Part shown: in pieces, positions 1 to 5,770 of the stretch
Numbering within the stretch: position 1 is the first letter of the stretch
How the letters are laid out: the number at the start of each line of letters is the position of its first letter
IMG/VR virus record: IMGVR_UViG_3300025093_000818
Location: 1 to 20,409 of that record
Source: a virus
Length of the DNA: 20,409 nt
Strand: one strand, 5' to 3'
The notes under the pieces: generated by a model
Databases searched by the model: none
What the model was told of the DNA's origin: nothing
Seen by the model: only the letters and a program-made list of their open reading frames with translations
Program-made: the position numbers and the translations under genes

Positions 1-119
1 CTGTTACTTCTGTCAGTGTTGATGAATTGGCTATGGCTTCAAGAAAGGCGAAAGAGATAGAAGATAGCTTGCCTCCTATGCCTAGTCTACCAGAGGGGCT
101 GATAATTGACGACGAATGA
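1..119 (+). CDS. C-terminal end of an unidentified gene upstream of terminase (partial)
   Basis: A reading frame enters from the left edge (first full codon at base 3) and stops at TGA 117-119. The 38 visible residues end in a Pro-rich, acidic tail (PEGLIIDDE). The frame overlaps the terminase start by 14 nt, which suggests translational coupling. By position it could be the small terminase subunit, but nothing in the visible tail is diagnostic, so this is inference from gene order only. The other two frames are closed in this stretch. Confidence 0.6.
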   Translation, partial: VTSVSVDELAMASRKAKEIEDSLPPMPSLPEGLIIDDE

Positions 120-1818
120 TGTAATATCAAAAGAAGATTTATTGCTATACAAGCAATCTCCTATAGCCTTTGCTAAGTCTGGTCATGTAAGAATACACGA
201 CGCAAGAACAAAGCGGTGGGTTACATTTGAACCATGGGATATTCAGTTAAATCTTCTTCACGCCATTCATAATAATGGCAAGGTGGCTTGCTTAAAGTCT
301 CGGCAGTTGGGTGTAACGTGGGTGTGTCTTGTTTATATCCTGTGGCGTTGTATATTTGACCCTGTTGCTCACTGTGCAATCTTCTCTCTGACGGGTAGAG
401 AGGCCAAAGAAGCCGCCAAACGTTTAAGGGGTATGTATAAACGTCTACCGCAACAAATGCGCCCCTATCGTGTTACAAAGAGTGACAGCGTGAATGGTAT
501 CTGGCAACTTAGTAATCCTGACGGAAGCGATGAGGGAAGTATTGTTTACTCATTGCCAATAACGGGTGGGGAATCATTAACACTGAACACTGTGTTGTTT
601 GATGAGGCTGGTCGGGTCAAAGGTTACGAAGATTTACTGAATCGTGTTATGCCAGCCGTTGAGGATAGCATCAATAATGGGACTGGCCGTGTTATGGCAG
701 TTGGTATTTACGATAAAAAGCAAAGAAATAAAATGTTTGCCCAACAAATACGCGATGGTCAAGATGGTGTTAATGGATGGACATCGTTATTTTTCCCGTG
801 GTATGGTAGACCTGACAGAAACATCGAATGGTTCAAAGCCAAGAAAAAAGAGATGTTCGAGCAGAATGGGTATAGTGATGATGCAAGAAAGCAACAATAT
901 CCAAGTACAATAGATGAGGCATTATCACCACCAGAAAGTGGTATGCGAATCTCTGGCAGATTGCTAAAAAAAATCTACAAGGAGACTCGTCCTCTGGTAA
1001 AAAACGGGAACTACATCGGAAATTGTATCGTTACAAAGGCAGGTATTTTGAATGACAAGTTGATCTCGGAAAAAGAGCGTGGTAACTTGTTGGGTGTGTG
1101 GGATAATAGTGGTTACGGTGATACGGCCGAATTCGAGACTGTTATAGATTGTCCGTTCCCTGACCATCTATGGAGGCCAATTCATCCCGCTTATGATGGT
1201 ATGCCTAAATATCCTGATGTTACTATATATGAGTTCCCAGAAGAAGATAAAGAATATATAGCAACGGCCGATCCCGCACAAGGTACGCCGAGTAGTGACA
1301 ATAGTGTGACGATGATTGGGGAGAAGGCAACAGGTAGGCAAGTGGCGTTTTTGTGTAGTAAAACGAAACCAAGTTTACACGCACAACGGTCATACGCACT
1401 ATGCAAGTACTATAATGGTGCGAGTATATTACCTGAGAGGAATAACCACGGTTTTGCATTTATAGACAGTTATGAGTTTGAGATAGCAAAAGAATCATCT
1501 TATTCTGAAATGAGGATTATCGAGGGTAAGGATTCCACACCGACAAATATAAAGATGGGCTGGTTTACATCAAGAAAGGCAAAAGAGGAGATGTATCATA
1601 CATTTGTGGAGTTTGCATCTGCATCTTCGACACCAATAATATTAGATAAGCAGACTAGGGACGAGCTAGAAACAATTGATGCGAATACACTAAAATGCCC
1701 GCCAGACCAAAAGGGTGCTAATGTTAGAGAGTCTTTTGACGACTTGGCAGTTGCTATGGCATTGATACCTTGTGCGATAGAACTAGACAAGCCAAGGGTG
1801 GGGGCGACAACGATTTGA
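106..1818 (+). CDS. terL: Terminase large subunit (DNA-packaging ATPase/nuclease)
   Basis: This is the motor that cuts and pumps phage DNA into the procapsid through the portal. The 570-residue length is typical. The N-terminal ATPase carries a Walker A-like loop KSRQLGVTW (residues 64-72). The usual P-loop lysine is replaced by Val and a Lys sits at the front of the loop, a variant seen in many phage terminases. Walker B is VLFDEA (163-168). The C-terminal RNase H-like nuclease shows TADPAQG (Asp389), PERNNHG (Glu444) and FDDLAVA (Asp545/Asp546), the expected acidic metal-binding set. The start is taken as TTG at 106 because AGAGGGG at 92-98 lies 7 nt upstream and no in-frame ATG is near. 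The TGA stop overlaps a TTGACA promoter box. The portal gene follows. Confidence 0.95.
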   Translation: MTTNDVISKEDLLLYKQSPIAFAKSGHVRIHDARTKRWVTFEPWDIQLNLLHAIHNNGKVACLKSRQLGVTWVCLVYILWRCIFDPVAHCAIFSLTGREAKEAAKRLRGMYKRLPQQMRPYRVTKSDSVNGIWQLSNPDGSDEGSIVYSLPITGGESLTLNTVLFDEAGRVKGYEDLLNRVMPAVEDSINNGTGRVMAVGIYDKKQRNKMFAQQIRDGQDGVNGWTSLFFPWYGRPDRNIEWFKAKKKEMFEQNGYSDDARKQQYPSTIDEALSPPESGMRISGRLLKKIYKETRPLVKNGNYIGNCIVTKAGILNDKLISEKERGNLLGVWDNSGYGDTAEFETVIDCPFPDHLWRPIHPAYDGMPKYPDVTIYEFPEEDKEYIATADPAQGTPSSDNSVTMIGEKATGRQVAFLCSKTKPSLHAQRSYALCKYYNGASILPERNNHGFAFIDSYEFEIAKESSYSEMRIIEGKDSTPTNIKMGWFTSRKAKEEMYHTFVEFASASSTPIILDKQTRDELETIDANTLKCPPDQKGANVRESFDDLAVAMALIPCAIELDKPRVGATTI

Positions 1819-1843
1819 CAGTAATAAGTTTTTGTGCTACTAT
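1815..1843 (+). promoter_or_regulatory. Sigma70-like promoter at the terminase stop codon
   Basis: TTGACA (1815-1820), a 17-bp spacer, then TACTAT (1838-1843). The -35 box is a perfect match and overlaps the terminase stop. The predicted transcript would start near 1850 and meet the terminator-like hairpin at 1935-1958 after about 110 nt. The leader has two mutually exclusive small dyads, GGCTT/AAGCC (1875-1893) and TTAACC/GGTTAA (1878-1902). Read by eye; not tested. Confidence 0.5.
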
Positions 1844-1934
1844 TCTTGCTATGTGCATAATCCTCTATGTGCTAGGCTTAACCCACACAAGCCGTTGGTT
1901 AAATGACACAGAGAACATTTTCATTACTCCTATC

Positions 1935-1966
1935 GAGCATGGTCACTTGACTATGCTCATTTTTTT
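1935..1966 (+). terminator. Intrinsic terminator before the portal gene
   Basis: GAGCAT (1935-1940) pairs with ATGCTC (1953-1958). Inside, GTCA (1942-1945) pairs with TGAC (1948-1951), with one G/T wobble between the two arms. Seven T residues follow at 1960-1966. The dyad also contains the -35 box of the next promoter in its right arm, so it may double as an operator. Confidence 0.7.
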
Positions 1967-1974
1967 CATATACT
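1947..1974 (+). promoter_or_regulatory. Sigma70-like promoter placing its start at the portal ATG
   Basis: TTGACT (1947-1952), a 16-bp spacer, then TATACT (1969-1974); a second TATACT follows at 1975-1980. Transcription normally starts about 7 nt after the -10 box, which falls on the A of the portal ATG at 1981. There is no SD between the promoter and that ATG, so a leaderless mRNA is possible. Confidence 0.6.
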
Positions 1975-1980
1975 TATACT

Positions 1981-3540
1981 ATGGCAACAAAAAATCACCC
2001 AAACAGAGGAAATGCCAACCAAGGGCAATTCTTGGAACTTCCCGGAGGGAAGAAACATTTAATACCAGACCCGTCACTCAAGGAGATTGCGAGATGGTAC
2101 ACCGATCACCCTATGCACAATCGGAGTGGTGGCGTTACACAATTCTCACCTAAGAGAAATGAGCATCGTGGGTTTATAGAAATGCCTCTGCTTGGTAGTG
2201 GGTATGATGACGTGTTCTTGAGTGCTATTGTTAAGGGTACTATTCATGGACAAGGGTTAACCCCTGTTATTGATGGTGAATTGTCGGGTGTGTTAAGACG
2301 TTTTCAAATGATGACACATGATTGGATAACTATGATGAAGTCATCCTTTGAAAGCCCAATGAATAACCTGAACAATTTCTTAGCTATGGCTGAAGGTGGA
2401 GAAGGTATAAACAAGTTTATCAGTAACGCCACAGGGGGGTTGCTGAGTCAGAACTCGGGTTTTATATTTGCACAGTTGCCATTGCATAGACCAGTTGAAG
2501 AGTGGTCGGATTGGGGTGGTCGAGTAGAACCTTTACTGGATAGAAATGGGAATGATACTGGCCGATATATTTTCGACATAGACGCTAATGACTATATGAG
2601 AGAACGTGCGTTGTGGAGTCTGGACAATATTCAAATAGACCCTACTGGTGATCCAGAGTATCCGTTCTGGATACGAAAAGTAAGTGATAATGATGTTGAC
2701 AGAGATGTAAAAGAGTTTCCGATAAGAGCCACAAATAGCAAGAAGTCAAGAAGTGAAGAGATGTGGATATTGATCCACAAAAATTATGGAACGCAGATTG
2801 TTGGTGAGGTTGGTTCAGTTTCTTACGATATGGCAGGTTACTGGTCTTGCCCATCGTACACATATTTTGGCGATATGGGCGTTATGAATGCAATGGTTAT
2901 GGAGTATAACCAAGAGGGGTTCTTTAATAGCCCCCCTGAAGGGCTGGTTGTCTTGACCGGTGCTGATGATAGTGAGCAATTCGGCCGAATAATGACTGAG
3001 CATATAAGGGACAGGGAAGCTAACAATAGCCTGTACTATCCGGGCGTTCTGTGGATGAGCGTCAAGAATACACAGGGTAAAGTGTTCAGCGTGCCATTTA
3101 AACAGCCAAAAGAGACATTTAATCACGAGGAGTTTATTCGATTAAAGCAAAGACGCTTGGCATTGGCTTTTGGGCTTTCTCTGAACTTTGTTACCCTAGA
3201 GATTGGGGTTGGTGCTGTGCATCAAGCCAATGTCGCTGATAACATTGCTGAGATAACAGGTATTAGCTTTGTAAAAAACAAAATACAACAAATGGTGAAC
3301 ACTACAATTGCGCCACGCAGAGTGTTGGTTCAGGTTTCGATACCATCATCAAGCGCAAGAGCGCAACAGGCCACAATGTTAAACAACTTGGCAAATGGTA
3401 TAAGGCAATTACAAGATGCTGGTGCTGGTTTGTCAAGTAATCAAGTTGTTATGCTTACGGAGAAGATAATGGGGATAACTGTACCTACAGACGAGGAGGG
3501 TGATTTGAGTATTGAGTCAAGTCAAGGAGAGATTGAATGA
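1981..3540 (+). CDS. Portal protein
   Basis: The portal forms the dodecameric ring at the capsid vertex that docks the terminase and lets DNA in and out. I assign it from its place directly after the large terminase, its length (519 residues) and its C-terminal half. That half has an Arg/Lys-rich helix, then LALAFGLSLNFVTLE, then a helical region (HQANVADNIAE, then KNKIQQMVNTTIAPR). This layout resembles the clip/wing region of HK97/SPP1-type portals, where the residues after an 'AFGxP/S' motif precede long helices. The C-terminus is acidic. ATG 1981 has no SD. An in-frame TTG at 2032 with AAGGG at 2021-2025 is an alternative start that would remove 17 residues. The stop overlaps the next start (ATGA). 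I see no single diagnostic motif, so the call rests mainly on context. Confidence 0.75.
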   Translation: MATKNHPNRGNANQGQFLELPGGKKHLIPDPSLKEIARWYTDHPMHNRSGGVTQFSPKRNEHRGFIEMPLLGSGYDDVFLSAIVKGTIHGQGLTPVIDGELSGVLRRFQMMTHDWITMMKSSFESPMNNLNNFLAMAEGGEGINKFISNATGGLLSQNSGFIFAQLPLHRPVEEWSDWGGRVEPLLDRNGNDTGRYIFDIDANDYMRERALWSLDNIQIDPTGDPEYPFWIRKVSDNDVDRDVKEFPIRATNSKKSRSEEMWILIHKNYGTQIVGEVGSVSYDMAGYWSCPSYTYFGDMGVMNAMVMEYNQEGFFNSPPEGLVVLTGADDSEQFGRIMTEHIRDREANNSLYYPGVLWMSVKNTQGKVFSVPFKQPKETFNHEEFIRLKQRRLALAFGLSLNFVTLEIGVGAVHQANVADNIAEITGISFVKNKIQQMVNTTIAPRRVLVQVSIPSSSARAQQATMLNNLANGIRQLQDAGAGLSSNQVVMLTEKIMGITVPTDEEGDLSIESSQGEIE

Positions 3541-3938
3541 GAGAGCCAAAGGATATATCACTTATGCAAATAATGCGACTAATTCACACAAGAATGTGTG
3601 AACATGTCGATGGTACAGACAGTGAACATTATGCCAACTTTTCTATATTGGGGATAGACTTTACCCTATGCCCCCAATGTTACAAGGAGCTATTTGAACA
3701 AATGAAAAGAAATTTGCCAGAAGAGCCAAAAGAAGTCAAAACCACAGTCACACTATGCAAAAACTGCCATCGCAGACATGGGGGAGAGGTTGCAGATACG
3801 GAGCATATTTCTTGGCGGTGTAAGAAATGTAAGTGGCACAATTCAGGAAAGGTCACTCATGGAGTATATGTTTCAGGGAAGTGTTATAGTGGCGATATGA
3901 AAATAAGAGATAATGTCTACAATACGTCTAAAAAATAA
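3537..3938 (+). CDS. Small zinc-ribbon-like protein
   Basis: This 133-residue soluble protein starts in the ATGA overlap with the portal stop, so the two are probably translationally coupled. It has four Cys clusters: Cys21 with His22, CPQC (45-48), CKNC followed by His78 and His81 (74-77), and CKKC (95-98), plus Cys116. Paired CxxC knuckles of this kind bind Zn2+ in zinc-ribbon proteins. The N-terminal half is helical. Its function is unknown; the position suggests a packaging or head-assembly accessory, or a nucleic-acid-binding protein. It is the last gene before a long non-coding gap. Confidence 0.75.
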   Translation: MREPKDISLMQIMRLIHTRMCEHVDGTDSEHYANFSILGIDFTLCPQCYKELFEQMKRNLPEEPKEVKTTVTLCKNCHRRHGGEVADTEHISWRCKKCKWHNSGKVTHGVYVSGKCYSGDMKIRDNVYNTSKK

Positions 3939-3939
3939 C

Positions 3940-3967
3940 TTGAATATCTAGGGACTTATGGTAAAAT
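3940..3967 (+). promoter_or_regulatory. Weak sigma70-like promoter, unit 1 of the 3.9-4.2 kb gap
   Basis: TTGAAT (3940-3945), a 16-bp spacer, then TAAAAT (3962-3967). The -10 box lies inside a short palindrome, ATGGTA-AAA-TACCAT (3958-3972), which could be an operator or a small hairpin. The predicted start near 3974 gives about 58 nt before the T-tract at 4027-4032. Confidence 0.4.
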
Positions 3968-3999
3968 ACCATTGAAATAGATAATTGTTCATAATAAAA

Positions 4000-4032
4000 C
4001 CGTCAAGTATCACGTTTACTTGGCGGTTTTTT
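4000..4032 (+). terminator. Intrinsic terminator, unit 1
   Basis: CCGTCAAGT (4000-4008) pairs with ACTTGGCGG (4018-4026), with one wobble and a 9-nt loop. Six T residues follow (4027-4032), and AAAA precedes the stem. Only one base separates the T-tract from the next -35 box. Confidence 0.85.
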
Positions 4033-4033
4033 C

Positions 4034-4062
4034 TTGACAAAGAGTTTGTGGTTTGGTATACT
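4034..4062 (+). promoter_or_regulatory. Strong sigma70-like promoter, unit 2
   Basis: TTGACA (4034-4039), a 17-bp spacer, then TATACT (4057-4062). This is a near-consensus promoter placed immediately after the unit 1 terminator. The predicted start near 4069 gives about 62 nt before the next T-tract. Confidence 0.75.
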
Positions 4063-4094
4063 AATTCTATCCACAAGGGAAAATTGATAAAGTT

Positions 4095-4131
4095 AAGAGC
4101 CACTCTTTTTACCAGATTGAGTGGCTTTTTT
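4095..4131 (+). terminator. Intrinsic terminator, unit 2
   Basis: GCCACTC (4099-4105) pairs perfectly with GAGTGGC (4119-4125) around a 13-nt loop. The stem can extend through AAGA / TTTT with one wobble. Six T residues follow (4126-4131). Confidence 0.8.
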
Positions 4132-4140
4132 CTTCCCCAC

Positions 4141-4169
4141 TTGACAAAACTCATACACCAATATAAAAT
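4141..4169 (+). promoter_or_regulatory. Sigma70-like promoter, unit 3
   Basis: TTGACA (4141-4146), then TAAAAT (4164-4169) after 17 bp; TATAAA (4162-4167) after 15 bp is an alternative -10. The -35 is perfect and the flanks are very AT-rich. The predicted start near 4176 gives about 50 nt before the T-tract at 4222-4228. Confidence 0.65.
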
Positions 4170-4195
4170 AAAGTATATATTTACTTAGCGTACAG

Positions 4196-4228
4196 CACCC
4201 GTACCATTTTATGGACGGGTGTTTTTTT
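4196..4228 (+). terminator. Intrinsic terminator/attenuator directly ahead of the capsid module
   Basis: CACCCGT (4196-4202) pairs with ACGGGTG (4215-4221), with CCAT/ATGG pairing inside, followed by seven T residues (4222-4228). The T-tract continues into ATTTTAAGGT, which supplies the SD (AAGG, 4234-4237) of the gene at 4245. Any promoter upstream must read through it, so it would act as an attenuator or as a 5' stabilising hairpin. The block TTTTTTTATTTTAAGGT recurs identically at 17160-17176. Confidence 0.8.
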
Positions 4229-4244
4229 ATTTTAAGGTCAACAT

Positions 4245-4556
4245 ATGCCACAAAATACAAATTGCGTAACAGACTTGACATTCCCGTGTTGTACTAGAAC
4301 TGATGAACTTGACTGCCTGACAGAAATTGTCGCTCAGTGCGGTTGCCCTGTTTATCCTACTTGGGAGTTGTTTCAGGAAACGTTAGATAATGCCACTATT
4401 ATTACGAACTTGGAGACAGATGGGAATTACACATCTGTAGAGTTACTTGATAAAGCAACAGAGGCTCAAGTTTTAGCGGTAACTGGAATTGGCCCGGCTT
4501 CACTTGCGGAACTTCAAGCTGCAATGGGCGTTTATAACCTACAGATTAATCCATAA
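4245..4556 (+). CDS. Small Cys-rich protein with a C-terminal helix-hairpin-helix motif
   Basis: The protein has 103 residues. The N-terminal third is Cys-rich (Cys7, 15, 16, 24, 32, 34), which may indicate metal binding or disulfides. The C-terminus (about 66-97) reads as two helices around VTGIGPASLAEL. The GIGPAS hairpin (81-86) is the signature of non-sequence-specific DNA-binding helix-hairpin-helix folds such as those of RuvA, although here it could also be a protein-protein module. SD AAGG lies 7 nt upstream, and the TAATG stop/start overlap with the protease gene implies co-translation. It is the first gene of the capsid module, so a capsid-associated role is inferred. The function is unknown. 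Confidence 0.75.
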   Translation: MPQNTNCVTDLTFPCCTRTDELDCLTEIVAQCGCPVYPTWELFQETLDNATIITNLETDGNYTSVELLDKATEAQVLAVTGIGPASLAELQAAMGVYNLQINP

Positions 4557-5770
4557 TGAGCAAGAAAAAAACAAGTGTCAAGTTAGTTGTATCACAACCT
4601 GTTAAATCCAGTTTCGCCAACTTAAGGGTGAATGGGGTAAGTGTTGATGATAGTAAAAAGTGGAATGAGTATGTTTCATTTCTGTCGAATGATTTAGGTA
4701 TGAATTTAGTCAGTGGTTTTGGTTGGGATCACCAACTAAGACGTATGGCTAATGAGGGTCTAGTATCAGCGATAGAGTTTGATGCAGTCACATTCATTCA
4801 AGGCGAGAACGCCAATAGTGTTGGTTTTCTTGATGAAGAATTAGATGATTTTGCAGAAAGTTTTGTAAATGATCCGTTTCTGAGAAATCACCAACAACAC
4901 TTAATAGAAAAGCGTGATGGCACAATTCTTGAGTCAAGAAATCAGAATGGTGAATTTATTCAGAAGATAAAGATTACCACAGAAGAAGGAATTCGGGATT
5001 TCTCGCAAGGGAGAATCGACAGATTTAGTATTGGCTTTCATTCTAATAACTTAACATGTTCTGTCTGTGGGTTAGATTACTACAGTTATGATTGTACGCA
5101 CTTCAGAGGTCGTGAATACGGCGAGTTAGGTAAATGTATTGTTATTTTTAATAAGCCCGAAGGTGTTGAAACTTCGGCGGTAAATGTTCCGGCCGTTGCC
5201 GGGACACACATTTTATCCTTGTCAGAAATTGATGACAGAAAACAGGAGGTTTTTATGGATAAAGAAGAGGATGTGATGGAACAAGATAATCATGTTCTGT
5301 CTACCGACGAGGTTGATAATACCTCAGAAGAAACTAACAAGTTAGAAGAAATTGCAAAAGAATTGCATTTAGGCGATATTGACCAACGAATTGGTGCTAT
5401 TGAAGAATTGCTTAACTCTTTTGTTCCGACTTTTGACGCTTTAGCTGAAAAAGTTGCTCAATTAGAAGATGAAAAAAATGAATTGGCAATACAATTAGCT
5501 AAGTTTAACGGCGATTTGCCACCTCAGTATGAAGCTGTAAGTCAAACGGCTAAACGATTATCTTGGGGTAGTTATGGTGGTAGCAAGTTGAATATCAACG
5601 GAACTACGCCAATGCCTGATCGTGAAGTTCGCGAACCACAAGCGTTGAAAAGATCGGTTGAGGCTGAGTATCGTCAAATAAACAAGATTGAATTACCTGA
5701 AAATGCACCTAAACGGATCAAACGTGGTGCAGGGTTGCTAAATAACTTGCGTACACAGGAGGGTAAATAA
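4556..5770 (+). CDS. HK97-type prohead protease fused to capsid scaffold domain
   Basis: This is a prohead maturation protease (S78-like herpesvirus/HK97 fold) that cleaves scaffold and capsid precursors inside the procapsid. Residues 1-220 hold the protease: NHQQ (His112) in the position of the family 'nHd' histidine, IDRFSIGF with nucleophile candidate Ser158, and the closing strand VETSAVNVPAVAG (204-216), matching the usual 'EVSxVxxPA'. An insertion, CSVCG...CTH (Cys168, Cys171, Cys180, His182), looks like a zinc knuckle. Residues 234-404 are the acidic, coiled-coil scaffold (helix about 260-320), ending in a basic tail. Start ATG 4556 overlaps the previous stop. A strong internal SD at 5244-5249 permits separate synthesis of the scaffold. 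The capsid gene overlaps the stop. Confidence 0.85.
   Translation: MSKKKTSVKLVVSQPVKSSFANLRVNGVSVDDSKKWNEYVSFLSNDLGMNLVSGFGWDHQLRRMANEGLVSAIEFDAVTFIQGENANSVGFLDEELDDFAESFVNDPFLRNHQQHLIEKRDGTILESRNQNGEFIQKIKITTEEGIRDFSQGRIDRFSIGFHSNNLTCSVCGLDYYSYDCTHFRGREYGELGKCIVIFNKPEGVETSAVNVPAVAGTHILSLSEIDDRKQEVFMDKEEDVMEQDNHVLSTDEVDNTSEETNKLEEIAKELHLGDIDQRIGAIEELLNSFVPTFDALAEKVAQLEDEKNELAIQLAKFNGDLPPQYEAVSQTAKRLSWGSYGGSKLNINGTTPMPDREVREPQALKRSVEAEYRQINKIELPENAPKRIKRGAGLLNNLRTQEGK
5244..5249 (+). promoter_or_regulatory. Internal ribosome binding site for the nested scaffold
   Basis: AGGAGG sits 5 nt ahead of an in-frame ATG at 5255, inside the protease-scaffold gene at the domain boundary. It is as strong as the SD of the capsid gene itself. 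Confidence 0.8.
5255..5770 (+). CDS. Scaffold protein made from an internal in-frame start
   Basis: ATG 5255 (Met234 of the protease-scaffold) with AGGAGG at 5244-5249 would give a 171-residue protein identical to the C-terminal domain. It is acidic at the N-terminus (MDKEEDVMEQDN) and has a predicted coiled coil. The C-terminal segment is basic (APKRIKRG), as in scaffolds that bind the inner capsid surface. The nested arrangement parallels lambda C/Nu3, where the scaffold is produced in excess over the protease from the same frame. The SD and frame are seen directly; the assembly role is inferred from family and position. Confidence 0.7.
   Translation: MDKEEDVMEQDNHVLSTDEVDNTSEETNKLEEIAKELHLGDIDQRIGAIEELLNSFVPTFDALAEKVAQLEDEKNELAIQLAKFNGDLPPQYEAVSQTAKRLSWGSYGGSKLNINGTTPMPDREVREPQALKRSVEAEYRQINKIELPENAPKRIKRGAGLLNNLRTQEGK

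Noticed and set aside
168-330. Loss of the Walker A lysine as a sign of an inactive terminase
   Set aside because: RQLGVTW-type loops with the Lys moved upstream are a common variant in phage large terminases, and all other ATPase and nuclease residues are present.
1770-2153. 127-codon + frame spanning the terminase-portal gap with hydrophobic segments
   Set aside because: It overlaps the ends of two strong genes in another frame, has no SD, and its central part is fully explained by the promoter, hairpin and T-tract sequences.
3985-4188. Small + strand frame in the 3.9-4.2 kb gap, and minus-strand frames over the same gap
   Set aside because: They translate straight through hairpins and T-tracts, have no SD, and give low-complexity Phe/Lys/Ile-rich products.
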